Part shown: one piece after another, positions 9,171 to 19,085 of the stretch
How positions within the stretch are numbered: position 1 is the stretch's first letter
How the letters are laid out: each line of letters starts with the position of its first letter
Origin: Clostridiales bacterium UBA7001
GTDB taxonomy: Bacteria; Bacillota; Clostridia; TANB77; CAG-508
NCBI GenBank assembly: GCA_002449785.1
Contig: DJXP01000019.1
Coordinates: forward strand, 1-64,000
Direction: 5' to 3'
Length of the DNA: 64,000 nt
The notes under the pieces: generated by a model
The model's input: only the letters and a program-made list of their open reading frames with translations
What the model was told of the DNA's origin: nothing
Database searches by the model: none
Made by a program: the position numbers and the translations under genes

Positions 9171-10869
9171 TAAATTATTTATTAAATTAATTTTTTTATT
9201 ATTTTCTTTTTCAATTTTATTATTTATTAATTATGTGGTTTTTAAACCAATTTATTCTGCAAAATCTATTATTTTTCCCTATGCAATACATCCTTTTGAC
9301 ATAGTTTCTGTATATCCAACTACATGGATTTTATTAAAAAAATATTATATTATTTCACTAATTATTTCATATTTAATAATATTTTCAAACTTTTACTATC
9401 ATTTATCAAAAGTATCATTTTTCTCCAAAATATTAAAAAGAAAAAATAAAAATAAATATAAAGTCGATAAAAATTCAATTAATTTATATGTTGGATTATC
9501 AAATGATGAAAAAATATATATTTCTGAAAAAGGATTATTTCAAAATATTTTAATAACAGGCACTATAGGAACTGGAAAAACCTCTTCAGCAATGTATCCA
9601 TTTACATCTCAATTAATAAAGTATAACTGTAATTCTTTTTCTAAAAAAATTGCCATGCTAATACTTGATGTTAAAGGAAACTATGCCAAACAAGTAATCA
9701 AATATGCAAAAGAGTATAACCGTTTAAACGATATAATTACAATAGATTTATCAGGTAAATATAAATATAATCCATTAGATAAACCTAACCTTAATCCTAT
9801 TGTTTTAGCAAATAGATTAAAAACTATATTAACTCTATTTAGTCCTAATAATACAGAATCATATTGGTTGGATAAGGCTGAACAAGTTTTAGCTGAATGT
9901 ATAAAGTTTTGTAGAATTTATAATAATGGATATGTTTCATTTTCTGAAATTCATAAACTAATAATGTTTAATAATTACTATTATGATAAACTATCTTATG
10001 TAAAAAAAATATTTAGCGAAGGAAAAGTATCAAAAACAGATTCATATAATTTATTAACTTGTATAGATTTTTTCGAAAAAGAGTTTTTTTCATTAGATAA
10101 TAGAACATTATCTATTCTAAAATCAGAAATTAGTCGTATTACTAATATTTTTGTTTCAGATTATGCAGTTTCAAATACCTTTTGTCCTCCACAAAATGAG
10201 ATTAATTTTAACGGTTTTAAAGATGTTCTTAATAAAGGTAAAATTGTTGTTTTGAATATGAATATGGCTGAATACAAAAATTTATCCAAAATAATTGCAA
10301 CATATTTAAAATTAGATTTTCAAGCAGAAGTATTGTCAAGACTCTCAAATTCTAAACTTATTAGGCCTAGTGCATTTATATGTGATGAATTTCATGAATA
10401 TGTAACAGTTACAGACGCTGATTTTTTATCTCAATCAAGAGAAGCTATGTGTATTAATATAATTGCTACTCAGAGCTATACCTCATTAAGAAATGCTTTA
10501 AAAGATACAGATTCTTCAAAAGTAATTTTACAAAACATGATTAATAAACTATGGTTTAGAACTGATGATACATATACAATAGAAGAAATACAAAAGCAAA
10601 TTGGAAAAGAAGATAAAATAAAAATATCTACAACTATTTCAGAAAATTCTAAAGAAACCAGGTTCAACCCATTTGTCCGCGGACTTATGTCAACAAATTC
10701 TGCAATATCTGAAAGTTATAATAAATACAGTCAAAATGATTATATTTATGATACAAATTTTTTTACTCAATCTTTAGAAACATTTCAATGCTTAGCATTT
10801 ATTTCAAATGGCTTAAAAGTTGAAAAACCCAAAAAAATTCAAATGATACCTTATTATGAAAAAAAGTAA
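9148..10869 (+). CDS. VirD4/TraG-like type IV coupling ATPase, probable near-cognate start
   Basis: The family couples DNA or protein substrates to a type IV secretion channel as a membrane-anchored hexameric ATPase. Seen here: Walker A GTIGTGKTSS, the LDVKGNYA loop, Walker B FICDEFHEY, and the TraM-recognition-like stretch IIATQSYTSLRNAL. The first standard start, a GTG at 9235, has no ribosome site and would cut off a clear first membrane segment. The frame is open from 9148, and an ATT there (10 nt after AAGGA) or an ATA at 9151 gives an N-terminus like IIKRISFNKLFIKLIFLL with the usual two membrane segments (about 10-33 and 65-85) and a length of about 573 aa. The start is therefore uncertain; the family call is strong. 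Followed by VirB2-, VirB6- and VirB3-like genes. Confidence 0.88.
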   Translation: MIKRISFNKLFIKLIFLLFSFSILLFINYVVFKPIYSAKSIIFPYAIHPFDIVSVYPTTWILLKKYYIISLIISYLIIFSNFYYHLSKVSFFSKILKRKNKNKYKVDKNSINLYVGLSNDEKIYISEKGLFQNILITGTIGTGKTSSAMYPFTSQLIKYNCNSFSKKIAMLILDVKGNYAKQVIKYAKEYNRLNDIITIDLSGKYKYNPLDKPNLNPIVLANRLKTILTLFSPNNTESYWLDKAEQVLAECIKFCRIYNNGYVSFSEIHKLIMFNNYYYDKLSYVKKIFSEGKVSKTDSYNLLTCIDFFEKEFFSLDNRTLSILKSEISRITNIFVSDYAVSNTFCPPQNEINFNGFKDVLNKGKIVVLNMNMAEYKNLSKIIATYLKLDFQAEVLSRLSNSKLIRPSAFICDEFHEYVTVTDADFLSQSREAMCINIIATQSYTSLRNALKDTDSSKVILQNMINKLWFRTDDTYTIEEIQKQIGKEDKIKISTTISENSKETRFNPFVRGLMSTNSAISESYNKYSQNDYIYDTNFFTQSLETFQCLAFISNGLKVEKPKKIQMIPYYEKK

Positions 10870-10927
10870 CATAATCTAAATTTTATAGATTTATTGAAAA
10901 TCTAAATATATATTAAAGGAGAATATA

Positions 10928-11257
10928 ATGAAAAAAAATATTATTTTAAAATTATACACTTTTATGATTTCTTTTATTGTTCTTACAACATTCCACACAA
11001 GCGTTTTGGCTGCTGACCCCAAATTAATCACAACTATAAATAATGCCTTTGAAAAAATAGAAAGTTACATAATGAAAATTTCAACTCCAGCAGCAGCTGT
11101 TGCTGTTGGAACAGGTGTACTTATGAAAAAATTCAGTTTTGGAGATGAAGAAAAAATTCGAACATCTAATAAACTTATTCGAGGCAGTTTATTCTCATAT
11201 GGTTTTATCCTATGTATAGATTTAATATTATCTCTATTCCAAACATTATTAACTTAA
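10928..11257 (+). CDS. VirB2/TrbC-like pilin subunit
   Basis: This 109-residue protein has a signal peptide ending VLAAD near residue 29, followed by two hydrophobic segments separated by a short charged loop (KKFSFGDEEKIRTSNKLIRG). That is the size and layout of VirB2/TrbC pilins in Gram-positive conjugation loci. The small-residue run STPAAAVAVGTGV resembles the pilin's first helix. In the family the mature hairpin assembles as an extracellular or channel-lining pilus; a true pilus here is not proven. Start: AAAGGAG 7 nt before ATG. It lies 58 bp after the VirD4-like gene and just before the VirB6-like gene. Identification rests on topology plus neighbours. Confidence 0.7.
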   Translation: MKKNIILKLYTFMISFIVLTTFHTSVLAADPKLITTINNAFEKIESYIMKISTPAAAVAVGTGVLMKKFSFGDEEKIRTSNKLIRGSLFSYGFILCIDLILSLFQTLLT

Positions 11258-11289
11258 TTTACTGTCTATTAAAAAAAAACGGAGGATAT

Positions 11290-12171
11290 ATGAATATAGA
11301 TAATTTAAATATTACTGAAATTATAATAAAAACAATCAATGATATTTTTTCACAAATGTTTTCATCAATTGATAATAATATTTATTCTGTATTAGATGAA
11401 ATCACATTTATTTCACCAAAAATTATTTCTAACAGTTATTTTCAAAAAATTTTTGGAACATCTAGCTATGATGGAATTTTATTAATTTGTAATAGTTTAG
11501 TTTTAGGATTCATTATATATTATGCTATAACATATTTAATTTCTCACTTAACCTATTCAAAAGCCGATACGCCCAAGCAATTCATATTTAAATGTATAAT
11601 TTTTATTGCTATTATGAATTCTTCTTTGTGGATTTGCGAAGAAATAATTAATATTATTTTTCTTATTACTATTAGTTTATCAGACATTTGTAATAACCTT
11701 TTTGGCTATACTATTAGTTTTTCTACATTTATAGATAACATTAATAAAAATATTTATGTAAACAATACTAATTTTAGTATTTTATCATTTGACGGTATTA
11801 TAAAATCTTTTACAAGCTTTGGACTTATTAGTCTTCTTTTTACATATTCTTTAAGATATATTATGGTTCAAATTTTTATATTAATAAGTCCTTTTGCCTT
11901 TTTAAGCTTAATAAGTACATCATCAGAATGGTTTTTTAAGGTATGGATAAAAAGTTTTTTATCACTATTATTTGTTCAATTACTCATATCTATTATTCTA
12001 GTTTTTTCATATTCAATTAACTTTTCACAAAATACTATATTATCCAAAATACTATATATTGGAGTATTATATGCTTTAACTAGAGCAAATCTATATGTTA
12101 AAGAATTGTTTGGTGGCATATCAACAAATGTTACAACATCAATCTCATCATTTTCAAAAAAATTTAACTAA
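11290..12171 (+). CDS. VirB6/TrbL-like polytopic T4SS membrane protein
   Basis: This 293-residue protein has about six hydrophobic segments (ILLICNSLVLGFIIYYAI, FIFKCIIFIAIMNSSLWI, IINIIFLITISL, IMVQIFILISPFAFLSL, LLFVQLLISIILVF, ILYIGVLYALTRA). The pattern and the ISPFAFLSL segment before a conserved Trp-rich turn (SSEWFFKVWIK) resemble the TrbL/VirB6 family, which forms the inner-membrane part of the secretion channel. A longer reading from 11212 would overlap the preceding gene; the ATG at 11290, 5 nt after GGAGG, is clearly the right start. It is followed within 15 bp by the VirB3-like gene. Confidence 0.75.
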   Translation: MNIDNLNITEIIIKTINDIFSQMFSSIDNNIYSVLDEITFISPKIISNSYFQKIFGTSSYDGILLICNSLVLGFIIYYAITYLISHLTYSKADTPKQFIFKCIIFIAIMNSSLWICEEIINIIFLITISLSDICNNLFGYTISFSTFIDNINKNIYVNNTNFSILSFDGIIKSFTSFGLISLLFTYSLRYIMVQIFILISPFAFLSLISTSSEWFFKVWIKSFLSLLFVQLLISIILVFSYSINFSQNTILSKILYIGVLYALTRANLYVKELFGGISTNVTTSISSFSKKFN

Positions 12172-12183
12172 TTGGAGGTTATT

Positions 12184-12468
12184 TTGAATTTTATATTCCC
12201 AAAAAATTATAATTATAAAGAAAAGTTATTTGGCTTTATTGATTATTCAACTGCTATTTTAGATACTATAATTGGTGTTATATTATATTTTATTATTAAT
12301 TTATTTATAGTATCAACAAATATTAAAATATATGCATTTATTTCAGCATTTTTACCATTTCTTATTATTAGTATTATTGGAATTAACAAAGAAAGCTTTA
12401 TTTCTGTTTTTAAATATATGTTTAAATTTATTAAAAATCAAAATATATATTTATATTATAAATCATAA
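12184..12468 (+). CDS. VirB3/PrgI-like small membrane protein
   Basis: This 94-residue protein begins with the FIFPKNYNYKEKLFGFIDY stretch and has two membrane helices (about 28-48 and 54-74) and a basic tail. This is the PrgI/VirB3 layout, a small protein that usually sits next to VirB4 and anchors it at the membrane. I chose the TTG at 12184, 5 nt after GGAGG at 12174-12178; the TTG at 12172 would swallow the ribosome site. Here it closes the plus-strand arm while its usual partner VirB4 is on the opposite strand beyond gyrA. Call based on topology and context. Confidence 0.65.
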   Translation: MNFIFPKNYNYKEKLFGFIDYSTAILDTIIGVILYFIINLFIVSTNIKIYAFISAFLPFLIISIIGINKESFISVFKYMFKFIKNQNIYLYYKS

Positions 12469-12492
12469 GAATATTTTAATAAATAATATATC

Positions 12493-12566
12493 TTGTATTT
12501 GACCTTTTAAAATGATATAATCTTTTCAAACTGTACTAAAGAAAATATTTTAAGTTTGAAAAGGGG
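12493..12566 (+). promoter_or_regulatory. dnaD-like gene promoter with inverted repeat over start site and ribosome site
   Basis: TTGTAT (12493-12498), a 17-bp spacer and TATAAT (12516-12521) form a strong promoter. Directly after the -10 box lies CTTTTCAAAC (12522-12531), and its perfect complement GTTTGAAAAG (12554-12563) overlaps the AAGGGG ribosome site of the gene at 12575. The pair could be a repressor operator or an RNA hairpin that hides the ribosome site. Confidence 0.6.
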
Positions 12567-12574
12567 CTTTATTT

Positions 12575-13528
12575 ATGAAATTATCTCAAAACGAAAAATC
12601 TCTTCTATTTTCAAGTACAGAGATTCCTGATATATTTTTCACTGAATACTTGCCAGAAGCAAGCAGTGACTCTATTAAAGTATATTTATATATGCTTTTT
12701 TTATCAAAATATAATAAAGAAATAAAAATAAATGATTTATCTAAAACACTTTCTTTAGATTTTCCTTGCGTTCAAGATGCCATTAAATATTGGGAGGATA
12801 AAGGCTTATTAATAAAAAAAGTAGATGGCTATACTATTGCAGAACTTCAAGAAATCGAAATTTCAAAATTATATACTCCCAAAATAACAGCATCGCCTGA
12901 AGATGCAATAAAAAGTGCTCAAAGCCAATATAGAGCTAAAGCAATTGAAAATATTAACACTCAATTCTTTCAGGGAGTTATGTCTCCGTCATGGTATAAT
13001 GATATAAATTTATGGTTTAATAAATATGGTTTTGATGAACAAGTAATGCTTGCATTATTTAATTATGCTTATGATAAACGAGCATTACATAGAAATTATA
13101 TACAAGCAACTGCTGATGCTTGGAGTAAAAATAATATCAAAACATTTAATGACTTAGATGCTTATTTTGAAAAACAAGAAAAGAGAAATAGTCTAAATAA
13201 TGAAATAGCAAAAAAATTAAATTTATATCGTAAATTAACAACATATGAGGAAGAAGACATTGTCAAGTGGACTGAAAACTATGGTTTTTCTATGGAAATT
13301 ATTGAAATTGCTTTAAAAAGAGCTTCTTCTAATAACAAAGTCAGATTCGACTATATAGATAGTTTAATTACAGACTGGCATAAAAAAGAATTACATTCTG
13401 CAGAAGAAGTAAATACTTACCTTCAATCAATAAAAGATAGAGATAAAAAGTCAAAAGCAATTGAAAAAAAAGCATTTGAATATACACAAAGTACTTTTGA
13501 TAATTTAGACTCATTATATGATAATTAA
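12575..13528 (+). CDS. DnaD-domain replication initiation protein
   Basis: This 317-residue protein has an N-terminal winged-helix region (about 1-95, including KVYLYMLFLSKYN and the wing DKGLLIKKVDGYTIAEL). Two DnaD_2 domains follow: WYNDINLWFNKYGFDEQV with the YIQATADAW helix (about 145-210), and EEDIVKWTENYGFSMEII with YIDSLITDWHK (about 225-290). DnaD proteins remodel DNA at the origin and help load the replicative helicase with DnaB and DnaI. The gene is 51 bp upstream of the dnaI-like loader on the same strand, supporting joint action. Start: AAGGGG 8 nt before ATG. Its leader carries an inverted repeat, listed separately. Confidence 0.9.
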   Translation: MKLSQNEKSLLFSSTEIPDIFFTEYLPEASSDSIKVYLYMLFLSKYNKEIKINDLSKTLSLDFPCVQDAIKYWEDKGLLIKKVDGYTIAELQEIEISKLYTPKITASPEDAIKSAQSQYRAKAIENINTQFFQGVMSPSWYNDINLWFNKYGFDEQVMLALFNYAYDKRALHRNYIQATADAWSKNNIKTFNDLDAYFEKQEKRNSLNNEIAKKLNLYRKLTTYEEEDIVKWTENYGFSMEIIEIALKRASSNNKVRFDYIDSLITDWHKKELHSAEEVNTYLQSIKDRDKKSKAIEKKAFEYTQSTFDNLDSLYDN

Positions 13529-13579
13529 TAGTTGTTTATAGGTAACATATAACCTAAATATTCTTAAAGGACTTTTTTA

Positions 13580-14602
13580 ATGGAAAACACTTTATTAAAG
13601 CAAGTATTAAGGGAATATGATGAAAAAAGAACAAAAGCTATTTTAGATGCAGATAAACGAAAATATGAACTTATGAAAGTAAACCCAAAACTAATAGAGC
13701 TAGATAATGAAATTTTTAAAAATTCAATTCAAACATCAAAAGCTATTTTAACATCAAATAAAAAAGAAAGAGAAACTTTACTTTCAGATTTAAAAAAGAA
13801 AAATAATTCCCTTATTAAAGAAAAAAATGATTTTTTAAAATCTCTTTTAAAAGAAAATGAATACTTAAATCCACATTTTGAGTGCAAACTGTGTAAAGAT
13901 ACTGGATTTGTTAAGAAAAATGGAACTACAACAATGTGTAGTTGCTTAATACAACATGTCTTTGATATAGCTTATAATAAATCTAATATGGGAAATTTAG
14001 AAAGAGAAAATTTTTCTAAATTTAATATTAAACTATTTTCAGATAAAATAGATAAAACTTTATACAATTCTAGTATTTCCCCTCGTGAAAATATACAAAT
14101 TATTAAAGAAAAAGCATTGAATTTTATTAAAAATTTTGATGATCCAGAAGAAAAAAATTTGATATTCACTGGTAACACAGGAGTAGGAAAAACATATTTA
14201 TCAAATTGCATAGCTAATGAAATTCTAAAACTTGGAAAAACCGTTCTATATCAAACCGCTCCAGTAATGTTTGATGAGATTAATAATGCAAAATTCGGTA
14301 AAGAAAACTCAAATTTTGATTTATTTGAAAACATTCTAAATGTTGATTTGTTAATAATTGATGATTTGGGTACTGAAAAAATTTCAGAATCAAAAATAAC
14401 TGAACTGTTTACTATTATAAACACAAGATTATTAAATCAAAATCATAAAATTACAAAAACTATTATTTCAAGTAATTTAAACATTGACGAATTATTTAAA
14501 ACTTATACTACAAGAATTGGATCCAGACTCGCTGGAAACTATAGATTCCTACGATTTTTCGGAGAAGATTTACGATTAAAAAAAGGAAAAAAGGAATTAT
14601 AA
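13580..14602 (+). CDS. DnaI/DnaC-like replicative helicase loader ATPase
   Basis: The 340-residue protein has a coiled N-terminal half (about 1-90), a zinc-binding knuckle CKLCKDTG...CSC near residues 100-120, then an AAA+ domain. Walker A is TGNTGVGKTYLSN (about 197-209) and Walker B is LLIIDDLGTE (about 257-266), followed by the sensor-1 ISSNLN and an arginine-finger-like TTRIGSRL. The zinc knuckle plus AAA+ layout matches Bacillus DnaI, which loads the replicative helicase at oriC and restart sites. Start: AAAGGAC 7 nt before ATG. It ends at a bidirectional terminator facing gyrA. Confidence 0.9.
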   Translation: MENTLLKQVLREYDEKRTKAILDADKRKYELMKVNPKLIELDNEIFKNSIQTSKAILTSNKKERETLLSDLKKKNNSLIKEKNDFLKSLLKENEYLNPHFECKLCKDTGFVKKNGTTTMCSCLIQHVFDIAYNKSNMGNLERENFSKFNIKLFSDKIDKTLYNSSISPRENIQIIKEKALNFIKNFDDPEEKNLIFTGNTGVGKTYLSNCIANEILKLGKTVLYQTAPVMFDEINNAKFGKENSNFDLFENILNVDLLIIDDLGTEKISESKITELFTIINTRLLNQNHKITKTIISSNLNIDELFKTYTTRIGSRLAGNYRFLRFFGEDLRLKKGKKEL

Positions 14603-14646
14603 TGAATTGAACTTTTTGGGGTTTACTTCATTATAACTCCTTTTTA
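14590..14646. terminator. Bidirectional terminator between helicase loader and gyrA
   Basis: Arms at 14592-14606 and 14627-14641 pair over 15 bp with one mismatch around a 20-nt loop, with T-runs on the downstream side for plus-strand transcription and A-runs before the stem for the minus strand. The left arm includes the loader's stop codon. Confidence 0.75.
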
Positions 14647-14658
14647 TTTATACTATTA

Positions 14659-17100
14659 TTAAATTACATAATCAGATTTTTCATCTACTATTTTTTCAAT
14701 GCTTACAACTTTTCCATCATTTGTTCTCATAAGTGTTACTCCTTGTGTTGATCTTCCTAGTACACTAATTTCACCTGTATTCATTCTTATTATTGTACCA
14801 GTATCTGTAACAAGCATAATATCTTCTTTACCACTTACGATTTTTATACCAACTAATTCACCTGTCTTTGGTGTTATTTTATATGTTATAACACCATGAC
14901 CACCTCTGTTTTGAACTCTATATTCATCAAGTTCTGTTCTCTTTCCAAATCCATTTTCAGTAATTGCAAGAAGTGTAGCTTTGCTTCCTTCAATTATTGG
15001 TTCCATTCCTATTATAGAATCTCCTTCATCAACTCTCATTCCTATTACACCTTGAGCTGTTCTTCCAACTGGTCTTACATCTTTTTCACTAAATGTAATA
15101 CAAATTCCTTTTCTAGTAACTAAAACTACATTATCTTGTCCATCTGTCATTCTAACATCTATTAATTCATCGTCATCTTTTAAAGTAATTCCCATTAATC
15201 CATTTTTTCTATTAGAATCATATTCTGCAAGAGGTGTTTTTTTGATTAGTCCGTTTTTGGTTGCCATTAATAAAAATTTACCTTCTGCAAAATTTTGTAT
15301 AGGAATAATAGCTGAAACTTTTTCGCCAGCATCTAAATTTAATAAATTAACAATTGCAGTTCCTCTAGCAGTTCTACCTGCTTCAGGAATCTCAAATCCT
15401 CTTAATCTATACATTTTTCCTTTATTACTAAAGAATAAAATTGTATCATGAGTTGATGCCGTAAAAATTTCTTTAACAAAATCATCTTCTCTAGTAGACA
15501 TACCTGTTATACCTTTACCACCACGTCTTTGGCTCTTATATGTATCGACTGGCATTCTCTTTATATATCCAAAATGTGTTAAAGCAATAACTGTTTGTTC
15601 TTCTTTTATTAAATCTTCTTCGTCAAATTCTCCTTCAGCTGACACAATTTTTGTTAATCTTTCATCTCCAAATTTGTCTCTAACTTCAATTAATTCTTGC
15701 TTAATAATATCAAATACCAATGATTCGCTTGACAAAATCTCTTTATAATAAGCTATTAATTTCATAAGTTCTGCATATTCTTCTTCTAATTTCTCTCTTT
15801 GCAATCCAGATAGTCTCTTAAGTTGCATGTCAAGTATTGCTTGTGCCTGAATATCAGAAAGATTAAATCTCTTCATTAATCTTTCTTTTGCATCATCATA
15901 AGATTCACGGATGATTTTAATAACCTCATCTATATTGTCAATTGCTATTAATAAACCCTCTAATATATGTGCTCTAGCTTCTGCTTTTTCTAAATCAAAT
16001 TGAGTTCTTCTTAATATTACTTCTCTTCTATGTTTAATATATTCTTCTAAACATTCTTTTAATGTTAATATTTTAGGTTGTCCATCAACTAATGCTAATA
16101 AAATAGCACCAAATGTATCTTGCATTTGTGTATGTTTAAATAATTGATTTAAAATAACTTGTGGTCTAGCATCTCTTTTAAGTTCAATTACTATTCTAAC
16201 TCTTTCTTCTCTATCAGATTCGTCCCTTACTTCTGATATTCCTTCTATTTTCTTTTCCTTTACTAATTCATCTATTTTTATTATTAAATTAGATTTATTT
16301 ACTTGATATGGTAAAGATCTAACTATTATTCTTTGTTTATTTCCTGACATTTCTTCGATTTCAGTTTCAGCTCTTAATGTTATTTTTCCTCTACCTGTTG
16401 TATAAGCATCTTTTATCCCTTCTCTACCTAGTATTAAAGCACCTGTAGGAAAATCTGGTCCTTTTATTATTTCCATCAATTCTTCATTTGTGACATTATC
16501 ATCATCAATAACTTTTATAGCACCATTAATTACTTCAGTTAAGTTATGTGGTGGAAAATTAGTTGCCATACCAACAGCTATACCAGATGAACCATTTACT
16601 AATAACGCAGGAATTCTTGAAGGTAAAACAGTTGGTTCTTGTAGTCTATCATCATAGTTTGGCATAAAATCTACAGTATTTTTTTCAATATCTACCAACA
16701 TTTGTTCCGCTATTTTTGACATTCTTGATTCTGTATACCTCATTGCAGCAGCTGGGTCACCATCAATAGAACCAAAATTACCATGTCCATCTATTAACAT
16801 ATATCTCATTGAAAAGTCTTGCGCTAAACGTACCATTGCATCATATACAGAAGAATCACCATGTGGATGATATCTACCTAAAACAGAACCAACAGTATTT
16901 GCACATTTTCTATAAGGTTTATCTGATGTTATTCCATCTTCATGCATAGAATATAAAATTCTTCTATGAACAGGTTTTAATCCATCTCTAACATCAGGCA
17001 ATGCTCTTGAAACTATAACACTCATTGCATAATCAATATAAGCTGTTTTCATTTCAGTTTCAATATTTCTTTCGATTATTTTTCCATCTTGCCTTTCCAT
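14659..17100 (-). CDS. gyrA: DNA gyrase subunit A
   Basis: The 813-residue subunit cuts and rejoins DNA in the A2B2 gyrase that introduces negative supercoils. The winged-helix breakage domain holds the [17 protein letters not shown] region and the active-site tyrosine in [12 protein letters not shown] (about residue 120). The quinolone-site Ser and Asp of GDSSVYD look wild type. Coiled coil and tower follow, and the C-terminal half is a beta-pinwheel with six repeated blades. The gyrase box is QRRGGKG. Start: AGAGG before ATG at 17100. In most relatives gyrA sits directly after gyrB near dnaA; here it lies about 5 kb away, separated from gyrB by the minus-strand T4SS-like genes and the RNA locus. 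Confidence 0.98.
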   Translation of the reverse strand: MERQDGKIIERNIETEMKTAYIDYAMSVIVSRALPDVRDGLKPVHRRILYSMHEDGITSDKPYRKCANTVGSVLGRYHPHGDSSVYDAMVRLAQDFSMRYMLIDGHGNFGSIDGDPAAAMRYTESRMSKIAEQMLVDIEKNTVDFMPNYDDRLQEPTVLPSRIPALLVNGSSGIAVGMATNFPPHNLTEVINGAIKVIDDDNVTNEELMEIIKGPDFPTGALILGREGIKDAYTTGRGKITLRAETEIEEMSGNKQRIIVRSLPYQVNKSNLIIKIDELVKEKKIEGISEVRDESDREERVRIVIELKRDARPQVILNQLFKHTQMQDTFGAILLALVDGQPKILTLKECLEEYIKHRREVILRRTQFDLEKAEARAHILEGLLIAIDNIDEVIKIIRESYDDAKERLMKRFNLSDIQAQAILDMQLKRLSGLQREKLEEEYAELMKLIAYYKEILSSESLVFDIIKQELIEVRDKFGDERLTKIVSAEGEFDEEDLIKEEQTVIALTHFGYIKRMPVDTYKSQRRGGKGITGMSTREDDFVKEIFTASTHDTILFFSNKGKMYRLRGFEIPEAGRTARGTAIVNLLNLDAGEKVSAIIPIQNFAEGKFLLMATKNGLIKKTPLAEYDSNRKNGLMGITLKDDDELIDVRMTDGQDNVVLVTRKGICITFSEKDVRPVGRTAQGVIGMRVDEGDSIIGMEPIIEGSKATLLAITENGFGKRTELDEYRVQNRGGHGVITYKITPKTGELVGIKIVSGKEDIMLVTDTGTIIRMNTGEISVLGRSTQGVTLMRTNDGKVVSIEKIVDEKSDYVI

Positions 17101-17183
17101 TTAATAACCTCTTTTCTTATAATACTTTTATACGAGCATTATATAAAAATATTACCAAAAAAGCAAGAAAAAAACCGTATTTT

Positions 17184-17930
17184 TTATGCTAATTTTTCTG
17201 CTAATATTTCCTGTTCCTTAGTAATATCAAAATTATTTCCATTATTAATAATAATGTTATGTAGACTTTCAATTTTTCTGGCTTGTTTTATTATTTTTTC
17301 AATTGGTAAAGTTTTTTGAATATAATTCTCAATACTTTTATAAGCTTTAGTCATACCATTAATATCTTTATTATTAAAAGAGCTTTCCCATTTACTACAA
17401 TAATTTTCTAATTTTTCAATTGACTTTAATTGTGTATTTAAATTTTCCTCTATTTTGTCACTTATAGAATTAATTACCGTATTTTTTCCATCTTTTATTA
17501 ACGAAGCAATTTTACTATCGATTAAATTCTTTCTATTTGCCATATTAATTGAAAAATCTAGTAAACTTGAAATTTTATCTAAAACTCCACCTTTTTTTAT
17601 CGCCATTTGTACTTGTGAAATATTTTCAAAATTACCTGTTACAATTCCAGAAAGACTTTTTCCTAAATCTAATCCAGAATTTAATATTTCCTTTATTCCA
17701 TTAAAAAAACCTTGTTCCAGTATTATATTTTTTATATCTATTACATCATTTTCAATTAAATTTGGAAGTATGGCTTTTAACCCTATATCAAGAGCTGTAT
17801 TTATTACTTTGACGAAATCTGATTCTAAAAAGTTTTTTTGATTATTGTATAATTCATTTTCATTAACCATTTCGATCTGACTTCTAGAATTTAGTTTTGT
17901 TTCATTATTATCTAACATTAAATTATTCAT
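17184..17930 (-). CDS. Hypothetical protein, 248 aa, in the TadZ-VirB4 operon
   Basis: Not recognised. It is soluble with no membrane anchor and looks almost fully helical. Residues 35-130 contain amphipathic stretches with small-residue-rich turns (LDIGLKAILPNLIENDVIDI, NSGLDLGKSLSGIVTGNFE), and residues 150-248 form likely coiled helices. A strong AAAGGAGG site precedes the ATG, and a 30-bp gap follows the TadZ-like gene, so it is the last gene of the VirB4N-VirB4C-TadZ operon and may be a component or substrate of that system. That role is inferred from position only. Confidence 0.75.
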   Translation of the reverse strand: MNNLMLDNNETKLNSRSQIEMVNENELYNNQKNFLESDFVKVINTALDIGLKAILPNLIENDVIDIKNIILEQGFFNGIKEILNSGLDLGKSLSGIVTGNFENISQVQMAIKKGGVLDKISSLLDFSINMANRKNLIDSKIASLIKDGKNTVINSISDKIEENLNTQLKSIEKLENYCSKWESSFNNKDINGMTKAYKSIENYIQKTLPIEKIIKQARKIESLHNIIINNGNNFDITKEQEILAEKLA

Positions 17931-17960
17931 AAATTCCTCCTTTAAATATTTACATAATTT

Positions 17961-19085
17961 TTAAGATATATTTATGTTTTCAAATATTTGCTCAAATTCT
18001 TTTTTTGATAAATCATTAACTACACTTTTATTTATAACATAATTTAATTTTTCGTTATATTCAATATCTCCTATAATTTCAAAGTCGCTAAAAACACTTT
18101 CCAAAATATTTTTATCAATCTTATATTTATTTGTTTTGTTTAATACTAATTTTATTTTTTGACTTTGTATTTCAATATCTTTTATGTAACTTTCTAAATA
18201 TAAATTTGCTTTTTGCATTTCTATTAAATTTGGTTCCAACAAATACAAAATGAGATTTGAATATTCTATACATTCTTTTACTAATTTATTTTTAATATCA
18301 CCTGGTAAATCTATTATTATATAATCATATATTTTTTTATATTTATTTAATCTATTAAATAAATATTCTACATTATACATCGTATTATATTCCATATTAT
18401 TAAATTCACATATTACTCCAAAGTTATTATTTATGTTTACAATTGAATTATTTTTACATTTAATTTCTAATAAATGACTAATAGTTGAACTATTATAATT
18501 TAAATCAATTAATAATACTTTTTTTTCTATGTTTAATAAGTAATTTGAAAATGTTGTAGAAAAAATGCTTTTTCCAGAGCCATTATTTCCTGTTATAACT
18601 ATTATTTTATTATTATTTTTTATATAACTGTTTTTGTCTATTTTTAATGATTTTTGATAATCTTTTATATTAGTGTTATGTATACTTTTTATAATTATTT
18701 TTTTAAATTCTTCAATATCATTTACATTATTAATCTCACTATTATTGTCAATTCTATCAAAAAAATTTTCTATATTATTTAAATAAAATATATCAAATAT
18801 ATCTTTACTATTTAAATAATTTTCTATATTTTGATTTTTTTCTTTTAAAAACACTATTAATTTTATGTTATCTTTCAATTTTAATATTTTATCGATTAAT
18901 TTTTTAAAATCAAATTCTTCAGGTAATGCATTACTTAAAAATATTATGTCTATATTTTTTATTTGTTCTAATAGTTCAAAAATTCCCTCTTCATATTGAA
19001 TGTCCTTACCTATTACTTCATATTCTTTATATTCTCTTAATTTATTATTTATTATTGGGTTTCCAATAGCAGTAATTACTTTCAA
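17961..19085 (-). CDS. TadZ/CpaE-like MinD/ParA-family ATPase
   Basis: The 374-residue protein has an N-terminal receiver-like alpha/beta domain (about 1-120) without a clear phosphoacceptor, then a MinD/ParA-type ATPase. Walker A is GNNGSGKSIFSTT (about 166-178), not the strict KGGxGK form. Switch I is LLIDLNYNSSTISHLL and Walker B is YIIIDLPGD. TadZ/CpaE proteins mark a pole or site for pilus or secretion assembly. I placed the start at the TTG at 19085, 8 nt after GGAG; it overlaps the VirB4 stop as TTGA, indicating translational coupling. An ATG at 19115 would lie inside VirB4 and add ten residues of poor character. Part of the minus-strand T4SS-like arm. Confidence 0.82.
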   Translation of the reverse strand: MKVITAIGNPIINNKLREYKEYEVIGKDIQYEEGIFELLEQIKNIDIIFLSNALPEEFDFKKLIDKILKLKDNIKLIVFLKEKNQNIENYLNSKDIFDIFYLNNIENFFDRIDNNSEINNVNDIEEFKKIIIKSIHNTNIKDYQKSLKIDKNSYIKNNNKIIVITGNNGSGKSIFSTTFSNYLLNIEKKVLLIDLNYNSSTISHLLEIKCKNNSIVNINNNFGVICEFNNMEYNTMYNVEYLFNRLNKYKKIYDYIIIDLPGDIKNKLVKECIEYSNLILYLLEPNLIEMQKANLYLESYIKDIEIQSQKIKLVLNKTNKYKIDKNILESVFSDFEIIGDIEYNEKLNYVINKSVVNDLSKKEFEQIFENINIS

